In this document: positions 29,961-42,330 of the stretch, one piece after another
How positions within the stretch are numbered: position 1 is the first letter of the stretch
Layout of the letters: each line of letters begins with the position of its first letter
NCBI GenBank assembly: GCA_946406115.1
Contig: OX291542.1
Coordinates: 27,353,321 to 27,417,320, forward strand
Length of the DNA: 64,000 nt
Reading direction: 5' to 3'
Origin: Apoda limacodes
Taxonomy: Eukaryota > Arthropoda > Insecta > Lepidoptera > Limacodidae
Program-made: the position numbers and the translations under genes
The notes under the pieces: generated by a model
Database searches by the model: none
What the model was told of the DNA's origin: nothing
The model's input: only the letters and a program-made list of their open reading frames with translations

Positions 29961-32639
29961 TATATTTTATGTTTCAGTAATACCAATATGGCACCGCGTT
30001 TCAGAACCTTTTCCAGCAACGTATGAACTCCGTATGAAAACGAATTTTTTTATTGTTTCAAAGATTCTCTGAATTGTTCACAGAAGGTTAATATTAAACA
30101 TATTAAGGACGAAAAAGAGCGTTCCTCGTGTTCTCAGAAAAAAACAAATAAGGGCAGTTTGCAAACAATATGAAATTTTATTATATGTATATTACTAGTA
30201 CCTAGGCGACGGCTAAACAGCAATTGATTAATGTTGTATTTTGTGGGTGTATAATCAAATTGTCCTTAAATATGGTCACAATTGCGAGCTTCGTGACCCA
30301 GACGCATTGATCTATCGAAAACGATAAGTAAAGTAAAGCAAATTTGGGCATGGTGAGGTCAGATGTAAATTTTTCTGAGGTCCTCCGCGTTTGGAGGGCA
30401 TGTTAAACCGTCGGTTATGTTAGTGTTGTCATATGAAAGCAGTGACAGAGGCCTTATAGGTACCTTGAGAACTCAGACAGACCAGTGGCGACTAGTTCGA
30501 CATACCACTATCGCCAAGGAGAGGAGTGTAGTGGTGCGTACAATGGTTAAGGAGAAAAAGAATATATTATGATAGGCTAGCCGTAGCTGACCTGATCAGT
30601 CCGATTTTCTCATCATATTCTCATAATTAAAAATTATTTCGGTATCATGCTAAAGTGCCATGTCGCCATACTAAATTAATGGAAGCAGAAAACATCAAAT
30701 TTTCAGATAGATCCAGTTTAATTTTTAAATCATTATTGATACCATTGGATAGAGCTTTCAGGATTCAAAATTAGTACTTCGATATCGTGTGGGGTTAATA
30801 AATAATCGAGTGAGATCTCTTATCGTTTCCATCCGGTATATGCTATTTTAGAACCTTAAGCAGTGTTTCTAGAATATATCTATACATCTGTTTGTTGTAG
30901 ATAATAATTATGGCGATTTAAACAAAACACCTGCCAGTAAAATTTCATCAGAGCAGATGGAAAGATTATGTATGATAAGTCTTTGACAAAGAGAAAGACG
31001 AGCATGACAAAACTATAAGAAAATCCACAAATAGGATATTTATTCATAATATGTAGTTTTACCTCTAAAGGAATAGAATACCTATCAAGCCATTTATTAC
31101 TATTTCCTATGGAATAGCAAACAACTCTAGATACTTTGCTAGAGTTCTTAGGAAATCAGCTAAACAAAGCTAACCTTTTATGCAAACCCGTATTTCCACC
31201 GTTAGATTTGTCTGTCAGTTTTTTTTTCATGAGATAATAAGAAGAGTGGAATATAAATAGCCGTAATATAAGACCGTTACGTTTCCACGCTTCGCTGATA
31301 TAATCCTCTTTCCTTGAATATAAGCTGTCACATCGCCGAGGGCGAGTAATAAGAACCATCACTCATACTTAGTTGGTATTTTCAATTTACTTTGTGTTAA
31401 GATAGTCGAAATAAAGCGATTCGCTTGATCCCGGTGCTTAGTCATTTAACATTCGAATCCCATTAGATATTGAAATTAAATAGTGAATTATACCTTTTTT
31501 AGGTGGCCCCCTTAGATGTCAAAGCTCTTTTTGTTGTTACACTAATTGTGCCTTGCGGGTAAATGTGCAAATACCTATTTTTTTATAAATGTATATAAAA
31601 TTCTGATCAGGACTCTTCTGTTATTCTGTAAGTTGAAATTTTTATTATATACATATTAATGAGTCAATTTTTACAGCTTTTTATGATTCAATGAAAAATT
31701 TATTGACTTTTTAGCCTGTGTCTGTTAATAGTGACCGGTCATTGAACGAAATTCTTGCTGCTTCGCGTCCGTGCATAGGTGTATATATATATGTTCATCT
31801 GTTTCCTTATGTCTTCTAAAGTACCTACCTATCATAATTTAGCATCGTAGTTATAAGTGTTTAGACGGCCCGCTGGTAATAGGCTCTATGACGTCATACT
31901 AAGTTCAAGATGGCGCCCCATAGAGGACCTAGTCCTGTAGGTATTAAAAATATCTTTGATGTGTGCTAGTGTGTGTGTTTATCAAATAAAAGAGCTTAAA
32001 TAGCACATTTCAAAAATAAACATATTACTAGTTGTTGCTCGCTGTTTTGTTTGCATTAACTTGATATTAAATTATTTTTTTCACATCAAATAAAATTTAA
32101 ATAGAGACGTCGTATTTGCTAGGTATGTAAGTCGGGTTTTTAAATTTATTAATCTCCTACTTGTTACAGCTGGTTTTAATGTACTGAGAACCAATCAGTA
32201 AATACTATATATTCTATTGTATGTACAGAATGTAAATAAAACTGACGTAAACATGTCATAATAATGAAAATAACAAACAATAATCACAAAGAAAACTATC
32301 TGTTACGGAAAGGGAACAAACAGGAAATATTATGCGGATTTCAAGGTTAAACCAAATCAAGCGCATTTAAAGGCCAACAATGGACTTTTGTTCTTTGCTT
32401 TTATTTGTTTGCAGGTATAAAAAAAAATAAACCTGCCAAGATTATCGTACATGTATGAAGTGGAATGATATTTTTTACCGATTTTGGAATATTTTTTGTT
32501 GGAAGTGTTTATAAATCTCTGTTGTGACTCGTGTTCCGTATCGCGTTCCAAATGTTAATGCAATTTAAAACATAATACAAACGCAATTTTCTTCTCAATA
32601 TGTCTGAGCAAGGGTAAATGTAGTAAAGTAAACATTTAG
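29961..32639. other. Intergenic DNA without recognised gene
   Basis: AT-rich, with a short GC-richer spot at 31,889-31,918 containing TGACGTCA and CAAGATGGCGCC. The open frames here are short and unremarkable. Confidence 0.5.
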
Positions 32640-32725
32640 GAGTTCCTCTAACGGGGCGGGAACTCGCTGGACTGTAAGCGCAAGTCAAATGATGTGGAAA
32701 TGATGCGGGCGCCCAAAGAGAACTT
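32640..32725. repeat. Unnamed short repeat, copy 1 (partner at 53,800)
   Basis: CGCTGGACTGTAAGCGCAAG, AATGATGTGGAAATGATGCG and GGGCGCCCAAAGAG correspond to CGCTGGGCTGTAAAGACAGG, AATGATGTGAAACTGATGCG and GGGCACCTAACGAG near 53,830. Confidence 0.5.
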
Positions 32726-33701
32726 CGTCTTGTTGCCTTGACATAATAAATTTGAGATGCAAGTATCTGATGATAACAAACTCAGCTGAGCTTCGTGTTC
32801 AGTTGAATTTCGATAGAGATAATTTTTTTTAATCTTGGAATATTATTCGTTATCAAATTTTACTTTACGTAAAATATTTCCTTTGCTCCAAAAGTAAAAG
32901 GTCATCTGTTATTTATTTTTTCCAATCTATGTAAATGTAATAAATAATGTGCAAAATGCACATGCACGTCAAAACTAACAGGCTATACTTCCTAAATTTC
33001 ATTTTTTTGGTAAAGATTTCTCCGGATCCACTGAGCTGATCCGACTAAAATGTAATGGCTATATTTGTTGGGATAGGGTTCAAACTCTGAGAAATGTGAA
33101 AACACGATTAATGAACTTTGTTCGATCAAAAAAAAATCTATTAGTTATCCTATTACTTTGCTAAAGCATTGCTGTGATAGTGCTTTTAACCCTGACAAAA
33201 AGCATATTTTTGGGAACAATGATGTATAATAAACTATTGTTATATTTCATGTAATTCTTTAGTTACATATCGCGTCATCCTTGTTTTTACACAAGTTTTC
33301 TGACACGGAGTACTTCCTCTTAAAAACCCAGAATAATTCTTATTTTTTTCAATTATCGAACAAATTAGTGACGACTGACCACGCTGCCACAGCCGCCTTT
33401 GAGTATACGAAATGAATGTATAAAAACTGAACTTTTAAGCTATTCTAAACTTAGCTATCTATGCGAGTTTTACATACCTGGTACAGGTAATAGCACTTAA
33501 TGCAGAATGTCCACCTTGTCCGCCGCTCTCTAGTGTCAAAGTAGCCTCACCTCCCCTTTATTACGCTCTTGTTACCGCTCATATAAAACATGCACACATT
33601 TGCGCGAGTACACACGTGATTAGAATTAGTGGTGTTAGAAGACACGAAAAATGCAATTTTTGTATGAAATATAAGTTTTTAAATTTACGCGTTCTATTAG
33701 T
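32726..33701. other. Intergenic DNA, no recognised feature
   Basis: No gene, RNA or repeat recognised. Confidence 0.5.
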
Positions 33702-33898
33702 AAATTAAAAATTATAAAACGGGATTAAACGTGTCGTTATTTGGCAAAATACTTTTTTCCCGACATTTCGGCTGGGTTACACCAGCCATTGTCACGGGTA
33801 CTGCCGTAGTAGACTGCCAGTAACCCAGCCGAAACGTCGGGAAAAAGGTATTTTGCCAAATAACGACGCGTTTAATCCCGTTTTATAATTTTTAATTT
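33702..33898. mobile_element. Foldback element with 79-bp inverted arms
   Basis: Arms 33,702-33,780 and 33,820-33,898 are reverse complements with about three to four mismatches, around a 39-base spacer. Landmarks: AAACGGGATTAAACGTGTCG, TTATTTGGCAAAATAC and CATTTCGGCTGGGTTAC with their complements. As RNA it would form a long hairpin. It has no coding capacity and fits a MITE or foldback element. Confidence 0.85.
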
Positions 33899-34429
33899 TG
33901 TATGAAATGTTTAAGTTGGGGTTTTACTTTTTACACCTACTGTCGCAATCGATTGCTTTGTCTGTGGAAGTTGATGTAAGTTAACACTCAATAATATTTG
34001 GTTAATACTAACATTTTGCATCACTAAACATACTCATAGGTACATAATATTTTAGGGTTAAATACCTATTTACCCTTCGGTTTGGATTGGCTTCAAAATT
34101 CGAAGATCAAGTTTTGCAATAAACAATTGCCAAACCATTGTAATAACAACTAACTAGGCTCGTTAATTACGCCCAACCTCAAACCCCAATTGGAAGAGGG
34201 ATAACTTTCATTCTAAGGATCATATTTTATAATTAATTAATTTAATTATGTATTTAAATATGTATTTGACCTAAAAAAAGTATGGACATTAGAGTTTAAA
34301 AATGACTACTATGTAACTTAAAAATATAATAGGTACTACATTTTTTTTTTTTTTTTTTTATAGAGAAACTATTAGGATATTCCTTCCTATAGTGGCCGTT
34401 TTTTTTTTTGTTATTATGAACCAATACCT

Positions 34430-34690
34430 ACGTAAACTCCTTAATTATACTAATGAAGTCTGTTATAGCTGTAGCTAACTACCGTTTCAACTCAGTTATA
34501 GTTATTCCCGCGGGAACTTATATTTTTGGGATTAAAACTATCCTATGTCCTTACCCGACTCTAACTATCTCCATACCAAATAAAATCTTTTATTGTACCA
34601 CTAAGGTGGCCAACAAGCTTACGGTCCTAATTCTTTATCTAAATCGGTTCAGTGGCTTAAGCGGGAAGAGGTAACAGACAGAGTTACTTT
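34430..34690 (+). repeat. Dispersed repeat (as at 24,940) carrying a 32-bp LINE tail fragment
   Basis: TATTCCCGCGGGAACTTATA, ACTATCCTATGTCCTTACCC and AAATCGGTTCAGTGG match the widespread repeat. At 34,597-34,628 the sequence ACCACTAAGGTGGCCAACAA with GCTTACGGTCC interrupts it and equals the reversed 3' end of the Jockey-type LINE. Confidence 0.5.
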
Positions 34691-36225
34691 CGCATTTGTA
34701 ATAAGAGACTTGTGGCACAGTAAATCATAGCCTAGTATTGATATAGATAATAGATTATATATTATTTTATAATATAGATTGAGTAGGTAACAGTATAATC
34801 CATTACTGGCTATTTATCAGAACCTTCTTGTGTGTTTCTCTGGAGGGAGTATAACATCAAAGATGCCATATTCACAAAATATTTTTTTCACATCTATTCA
34901 AAAAGAGTTAGTTGGTTCCTCGTAAATAGGGATAAGAGTTGCAATTTGAATCTCTAGGGACGCAAAGTGATTTTAATTTAGAATGTGCATTATAGAGATC
35001 GATCGATCAAGATCGAGTAAGCTGTGTAATAAAACTAGCGGGCCGCGCGGGCCAAATAAAAAAAAGGTTTGTAAAAAAATAGTGCGTTTCCTCAAGTATT
35101 GATAATAAAATAAATAAATGTCCTATTATTATTTATAAGTTACACTTATCTCTTTTCTCATAGATGCTGATAAAAAGTAGAGCGTGTCACTAGGTCGCAA
35201 AATTATTTTACCTCTTGCGCCGTCCTTTGGATCCCTCGCTGCACTCTTCTACCTTAAAATCCCTTGCTATGCTATTTCATTCGCTATTTTCAGATTCAAA
35301 ATAGCGCTCTCTCCGCAAAAATATAATTTTGATCCCTTGTGATAAAATCTATTATTTTGTGTGTCATTTCTTGATCCAATTGATACGTAAAAACTTAATA
35401 ATAATAAAACGAATGCTTGTTCCCCACAGAGTCCGATCGACATTTCCCGTCATATCACCAGTAAACTTAATCTCGAATTTCCGATTTTCCGTGCTGAATC
35501 AAATCTTTCTTCATTTACAACTGAAAGTCTATATATATATTTTATTTTCTTGGTTTAATTTACAAAAAAAAAAATTAATAGTAATCCTTAATTTTTGATC
35601 AAAAGGCCAAATACTAATTTTGATGGATTGAACCAATGATTTAACTTCAAGAATGACTAATGTCACACAAACTTTTAAATTATTTCATTATTCATTATTT
35701 AATCTCATTGGGGACTTTGCAAAATTCTTTTTTAGTGGATATTTACGTCATAAAAGGAATCTATGTTCAAATTTTCATGTTTCTAACTCAGTTTCGGCTC
35801 AGTATTTTTCAGTCAGTCAGATCTGTCTATACATACATACATATATAGATTTAAAGTTTAATATTTACGAAAGTATTTCTTTGTATTTCATCTATTATTG
35901 GACCAACGTACACGTGAAAACGGCCTGATTGATTTTCTTCATGAACACAAATGGCTGCAGAGACAAAAGCCCATTGTCTGCTTTCCATGCAATAGATTTG
36001 ATCTCACCCCGAGGTCCGCATAATCTTTTCCTTTTGTTTCCTTCCCCGGACTAGATAGAGTTTCATTCGTCTGTATTGTTTGTCATTTCCATTAGGGTTT
36101 TGTTTATTTGCTATATTTTCACCTTCTTGCCAAAATAAAATAAAAATTTGTTTTTATTTTTATGTTAAGGAATATTATTATGTTACCTTTACGAGACTTC
36201 ATATTATTTTTTTTAGCTCTGCCTT
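34691..36225. other. AT-rich intergenic DNA
   Basis: Several 60-90 codon frames, all AT-driven and without family resemblance. Confidence 0.5.
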
Positions 36226-36400
36226 ACATATTCTTACCAGCCTTAATATGTTCTCACTCTTAGAACACGACCTGCCCTTACCTCGGACGAGGGCGAATTC
36301 GGTCATAATCAGTATGGACTGCATATACATAGATACTTACGTCTTTTTTAAGTATGCAGGTTTCCTTACGACGTTTTCTTTACTAACAGCTAGTGGATAA
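36226..36400 (-). mobile_element. Degraded tRNA-related repeat, family 2
   Basis: TTTTTTAAGTATGCAGGTTTCC then TTACGACGTTTTC matches the body of the copies at 20,030 and 48,455; the B-box end is missing. Confidence 0.4.
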
Positions 36401-36411
36401 ACGGAGCTAAT

Positions 36412-36856
36412 AAAATCGGCGAAGTGCGAGTCGGACTCGAGTACGAAGGGTTAAGTACCATTATCTACAAAAAACCGCAAAATAATCACGTTTGTTGTAT
36501 CAGAGCTCCCCTTATATATTTGTTTTATTTTAATTTAATTATTTATTTTTAAAGTGAATATATAACTTAATATTCTGTGAATATTTCAAGCGTCTACCTG
36601 TTGCCGCTATCAATATCGAGCAAAAAAATCACGTTTGTTTTGTGGAAGCCCCCTTAAATATTTATTTTACGACGTTTCTTAGTATTTGTTGTTACAACGT
36701 TTATAGCGGCAACAGAAATACATCTTCTGTGAAAATTTCAACTGTCTAACTGTCTAACGGTTCCTGACATACAGCCTGGTGACAGACGGACAGACGGACA
36801 GCGGAGTCTTAGTAATAGGGTTCCGCTAATTACCGTTTGGGTTCGGAACCCTAATG
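36412..36856 (+). mobile_element. GGTTCCGTA-family element, subfamily Y
   Basis: Left AAATCGGCGAAGTGCGAGTC and AAGGGTTAAGTACC; right CAGACGGACAGCGGAGTC then AATAGGGTTCCGCTAATTAC and GGTTCGGAACCCTAA. Its interior CAAGCGTCTACCTGTTGCCG and TCAATATCGAGCAAAAAAAT recurs at 46,310 and, inverted, at 58,375. Confidence 0.65.
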
Positions 36857-37329
36857 AAAAAAAACACCGACAATTCAAGTAGGTCTTTTTTTCTATTGAA
36901 CCTTACTATTTGTTAAATTGTTTAAAATAATTACCGAATATTAACCAAAATTTGATAAATATAAATATAGTAACTGAAGTAGTAAGTAAAATATAGTGCT
37001 TTTTATTTTCTCGTAGTCAGTGGTAAAATTATGGTAATTGGTATATTGTATTATAATTGGTATTTGTAAACCTCGCACCCGTCAGGATTCTACTCTAGCA
37101 TCCTTCGCTTCTTTCGGTATCCAACTTAGTTCCTCGAATTTAATTCTCTTTTTTTTCACTTGTTGTATAATCTACTATTAATTTTTTGCCATGGAGAATC
37201 CTATACATGAATAAAAAGCCAAGAGAAACGTTTCTTACACTGCCGTATAAAGTGCTGTTGATATTTAGCTTATTGGTGATGTACAATAAATATAATGAAA
37301 TAAAATGACTTTGTCCCATATACGTAGCA

Positions 37330-37475
37330 TGTAGCCTATAGCCATATTGGGCACAAACTAGGATCAAGACAACTAACAATTAACACATTGTTACAATACT
37401 GTTTGCTCCTTACCAAGAATCGAACCGAGGGCCTTTGACATGGCAGCCACTACTCGCTCTACCGCAGCGCCACTT
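37330..37475 (-). mobile_element. tRNA-derived SINE, family 1
   Basis: Minus strand: AGTGGCGCTGCGGTAGAGCG (A box), GGCTGCCATGTCAAAGGCCC and TCGGTTCGATTCTTGG (B box), then a body with CTTGATCCTAGTTTGTGCCC. Same layout as 5,785-5,950. Confidence 0.65.
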
Positions 37476-40330
37476 TTTCTCCTCTTAGCAATAAATGTCA
37501 AAGATGGGAGAATTTAAAAAAAATAGCTGAATTTGAACCTACAGCACCAAATTGATTTATTAGCTCAAGAACTCAAAAGATGCGCAGCCGACAGATGATT
37601 CTCCTATTCCATGGTGTTAAGGAGAAGAAAAATAAAGACACTGGTGCTACTGTAGTACAAGTTGTAGTCAGCTAGCTTGGTGCTAAAATTTCACCATTTT
37701 TCAAACTCATATATATCTGTATATATATATAAAATACAATTTTAAAATGTGTGGCAGTACCATTACAGTTTTCTTTAAACGAAAATGTAGTTTTCATATT
37801 GTCTGTTGTTTGCTGTTGTAGGCATTATTTCCTGTTATAGATCACAAAATAGAATTAACAATGAGCCAGGTAATTACGGCAGCGGATTCGGGGAGCGTTC
37901 CTTCCAAGAATATTTTTCAATTTAGAAATTACATCAAGCAAGTAATTAGTTTGAACAGGCTTAATTCCTGGAAAACTTTGAAGGAAATAGGAAAAAAACC
38001 TAACGTCGGTATTCCTACATTATTTCAACGAATAAATGAAAGCAATATAAAATTAATAACTAGTACTAATAAAAGTAACATGAAAATAACAAAGAGAAAA
38101 ATAAATTATTATAGAACTTTCCAATTTTAATTTTTTGATTGCAATTGGAGATTCTTATAACTTTATTAATACTAAAAAAAAAAAAATCATTACAAAGGTA
38201 CAATGAGGGTTATTTATGTCAGGATTTTTTTTTATTTTTATTTGTTTTTTTTACTACACTAGTTTTAACGTGCAACTTTTCTAGCATAACATCTAACTGT
38301 AGATAACTATAAGGTTTTCGAACTGTGAAAACCACATCGAAATAAATTTGATTGTTTTCGCTAAGCCCTTGAACAGACAAACCGATAATCGTTACAGTGG
38401 AAAACAAGGAAAAAAAGGTGTTTTCAGAATAAAACATACAGCTTGTATGTACATGGAAATCTAAAAATTATAACTTAATTATTTTTTTAATCGTGTACAC
38501 GTCACGTGAAAACTACTGAATTTATTAATTAATTAAAAATTTTGACGAAATTTTCAGACAAGCATTAACTTTTACATGTTATCTGACATTATTATTATAT
38601 ATAAGTGAAGCAATTTTCAATTTTCAATTCAATCCACTTTTTATTATAACAACGGTTTTTTTTTTACTTTTTCTGATGTTTTGAATGTAAGCGTTTTTGT
38701 GTCAACAGCGACCATTGAGCTTAACAAATAATATTGTACATAAATTATTTTTGTTTTTATTTTTAAATATAATAACGTGTATATTAAAAAAACTGGTTGC
38801 CTGTAAAGTCGGTATACGGGCGAAAGTTTTACGTGACAATGATTTTATGTCTGTCTCTCTCGCTCTTAGGCGGGCGCGTGCCTCTCACTCGCTCTCATTG
38901 TGAGCGCATAACGTGAGCGGAGCGTAACGCAGTTTCTTGAAGTGTCACCCGGCAAACCAATTTATAAGACGTTGTCACGTCAATAAATCAACACCCGTTA
39001 ACAAAATTTTAAAAAAGAACCTCAAACAAGTCACAGAATAATAATAATAATTTGAAATCAAAACGATATTAGATTTTTTGTTTTTAGTTTTAGTTACTTT
39101 TTTTTAATTACATTTAATAATGGGCACAAATTTCATGGTTATAAATAATATTTTGAGTCACAGGGAGTGAATAAAAAATTATAATAGCTTTTACAGCTTT
39201 GATATATACCATACGTCTTTCGGTAGAAAGAAGATTTGGAGAGTTAAAACCTTTTCATATATGTAGGTTTTAGTCTTAAATTGGCGTGCTACCGATAAAA
39301 TAAGTGGGAAAAAATATGTATATTTTTCATACAGTTTTGTTATTGGTATATGAATATAAAACTTCAGAAGTATAGTTTTATCTTATCTTTAAATATAGGT
39401 TTAATTAGGTACCTAATAATAAGAAAAATATAAGTAATTAACTCTTTTAAACTAGTATTTTCGTGGTTCTGGAACATTATAATTAGATTAGAACAAACTG
39501 GAACGAAGGTAAATTTGAAAGGTATATTGAGTAAATTCAACATCCGTTAACAAAATTTTAATAGATATTTCTTTAAATAACCAATAATAATATTATGAAA
39601 TTAATAAGTATGCAACCATTTGACAAAGAATTCCAAACATTCAAAATTTTTTTCTAACAGAAGAAGTGATTTAGATCAGTTTCCCTGTGTCATTTAATAT
39701 TATATCCTTTGTCAAGAATTCTATTATAATACCCTTTCCTCAATGCAATCATACTTTTAGGGCTTTTCGGTTATGCTGAACACTGAGTACAGCTTCATCC
39801 TGTATACCTACCACAGGTTTTTATTTATTGAAGAATTTTGTAAAACTACTTATACATATTACTTAACTTAACAGACCATCCGCCTTAAAAGACTGCTCGC
39901 GGAAGTAGTATGTAAATTTTGAACGTTCTCGTAAAACCAATGCAAATAACACGGGGAGCCTTATAAATTGCGGCTTTCCTCGACAGAAACTGATACATCA
40001 GCTGAATTGAAAGCTTGCAATACAGAACTTTACTACCGATAAAACGTTGTGATAGCTAGTGTAATGCAAAAATGTATATTTCTCTTAACATTTTTGAGAT
40101 ATATATATATGAAGCGATATACCAAGAATGTTAACGATTTTTATACAAATACAAATAGTTTTTATTTGTTAAATATAGGTGAGATATTACAGTTTTTTAT
40201 AACATATTTTGTGTTCTCTATGTTTTGCCGTTGATTGCGGCGTACAAATATTTAAGCATGCACTGAAATATACCGTTCTAAAAAATTTAATATTAAAAGA
40301 TACAATACTAATTATACTATACAATCACTC
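37476..40330. other. Intergenic DNA with one GC-rich repeat-like block
   Basis: Mostly AT-rich. The block 38,790-38,990 (GTAAAGTCGGTATACGGGCG, CTCTCTCGCTCTTAGGCGGG, CACTCGCTCTCATTGTGAGC) stands out in base composition and resembles dispersed lepidopteran repeats. CCGTTAACAAAATTTTAA occurs twice (38,995 and 39,543). Confidence 0.45.
37861..38130 (+). CDS. Hypothetical 89-residue open frame
   Basis: An ATG-started frame (MSQVITAADSGSVP...) that ends YRTFQF then a stop. It is basic, rich in Asn/Lys/Ile as AT-rich DNA would give, and has no signal peptide or domain I recognise. No splice sites, TATA box or nearby AATAAA support it. Most likely chance. Confidence 0.12.
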   Translation: MSQVITAADSGSVPSKNIFQFRNYIKQVISLNRLNSWKTLKEIGKKPNVGIPTLFQRINESNIKLITSTNKSNMKITKRKINYYRTFQF

Positions 40331-40334
40331 ATAA

Positions 40335-41920
40335 AGTCGTTTATTGTGTAGTAACATTTTTCTGTAAGAATTGACACTAATCTTCTTTTAAACAACTGTA
40401 ATGGTAGATCCTTAATTTTATCCGGTATTTTATTGTAAACGAGTGGAGCCATTCCATAAATACTTTTACTCATGAGTGCAGTTTCGCATTTTTTTTAACA
40501 TAATTTTGTTAAATGTTGAGCTCGTGTGGATCTGATTCGTCCTTTTGTCCATTTTACAAAAAGAGATGGATTGTACTTAACAAAAATACATATTTCCAAA
40601 ATGTACAAAGATGGTAATGTCAATATTTTCAGTTTTTTAAATGCAGGTTTGCAACTAGCTTGAGTATTTATACCACACATTGCTCGAACACATCGCTTCT
40701 GGGCTTTGAAAACCGATTACTTTTCGGTAGAATTACCCCAAAATATAACTCCATATTTAAGTAATGATCCTACAGAGCCGTGACAAGACATTAAATCTGC
40801 ATCGAGGTTAACTTTTTTTGACAAATTATAAAGTGCATAGGCAAATTTACTAAGCTTCTTACATATTTCTTTAATTTGAGGTTTCCATGTTAACTGACTA
40901 TCGATTAGGCGTCATAGAAACTTAGTTGTGTTCACACTTTCTAGTTCAATATTTTTGTCACTGACTTTAATTTTTTGTTGGTTTAGGCGTTGATAAAAAT
41001 GCATAACTTTTGTCTTAGTAAGATTATAATCAAATATTTTTTTTCAAGCCACTTTACCGCCAGTGCTTCATTAATATTGTTTCGATAATTCATTTCATTT
41101 TCATTTTTTACAATGATCGTGCTGTCACCAGCAAACAAAACCATTGGAGAATTAACTGCACTGGGTAAATCGTTTATACATATATAGTAAAAATAATAAT
41201 GGTCCTAATACACTTCCTTGTGGTACGCCGCATTTAACAGTTCTCGCGCTGTATAAGTACTTTACTTCTATTTTTGTTTTTTTGCATATTCTTGTGATCT
41301 CAGTATATTGATGTCGGTCTTGTAAGTATTACCTAATTAAATCTGAAATCGGTCCTCTTATACCATAGGCTGTTAATTTATAAATTAACGTATTATGATC
41401 TACGTGGTCAAACGCTTTGGTCATGTCAGTATATATGGCACTTTTTTGTGTTTTTATATCTACATTAATCATGATTGAGTCTAGGAAATCAAAAATGGCC
41501 ATATGAATTGTTTTGTTTTTTCTAAATCCTTTCTGTTTTGGACAGAGTATGTCAAACGTAGTTATATAATTGGAAATGGCTTCATGAATATTTTTTTCAA
41601 ATTTTGTTGCAAATATCGATATCAGCGCGATAGGCCTATAATCTTTTAAATTTTCATTATCCTCCTTTTTAAAGAGAAGTTTTATTATAACTGTTTTAGT
41701 TTGGTTGGAAAAACGCCTTCTTTTATACATAAATTTTAATGTGACATAAATCGTTTGTTATATCCGAAGCCACATATTTAATAATTTTTGTTGATATTCC
41801 ATCATAGCCAACACTATTTGTATTTTTTAATGTTTTAATTATTCTTGCTACATCATTTCTGTAACCGGAAACATGAACATAGATTGAGGTTGATGACCCA
41901 CATCGATTTTGCATTTAGCA
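40335..41920 (-). pseudogene. Decayed CR1/Jockey-group LINE reverse transcriptase
   Basis: On the minus strand, pieces in order are: VGYDGISTKIIKYVASDI; then NLKDYRPIALISIFATKFEK, CPKQKGFRKNKT and IYTDMTKAFDHVDHNTLIYK in one frame (41,329-41,730); CGVPQGSVLGPLLF; a frameshift; INDLPSAVNSPMVLFAGDST, where the usual YADDS is FAGDS; then a C-terminal part with CGINTQASCKPAFKKLKIL (40,495-40,680). Many stops and shifts; the catalytic Asp pair is broken. No poly-A or target duplication found. Confidence 0.8.
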
Positions 41921-42000
41921 TTTGTCGTTATGAATTGAGAGTAAAATTTAGAATAATTAAAACAATAATATGTATAGGCTATCCTGAAAGATAAATTTTA

Positions 42001-42330
42001 TTTGCCTCCCTGTGTGTGTTCTGAGGAATTGTTCGAAATGATGCCCACGGCTACTTACTACCATCGCAACGAAATGGTCGTGTACAGTGCTGTACGCGGT
42101 TGCAGAGAAGCTTTCTTTCGCGAACGCTTGGGTTGCGGAATGAGCTCCCTGCCAAGATTTTCTCTAAGGACTACAGTATGGGGTTCTTCAAGATAGAAGT
42201 TATTTGATTTTTTCAGGGTTGGCAACGCGCGAGTAATACCCTTGGTGTTGCAAGCGTCCATAGGCTACGGTGACCGCTTACCATCAGGTGGCTCGTTAGC
42301 TTGTTTGCCACCTTAGTGGTATAAAAAAAA
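42001..42330 (+). mobile_element. 5'-truncated Jockey/CR1-group LINE copy with two internal deletions
   Basis: Matches 62,671-63,059 of the intact LINE, ending CACCTTAGTGGTATAAAAAAAA. A 26-base segment flanked by TGTGTTCT in the intact copy is missing, and about 40 more bases are missing after CCATCGCA. The C-terminal frame is therefore broken. Confidence 0.8.

Noticed and set aside
37400..37475. A functional tRNA gene on the minus strand
   Set aside because: A- and B-box-like motifs are present but the acceptor stem does not pair, and the same head with a common body recurs at 5,785, so it is a SINE.
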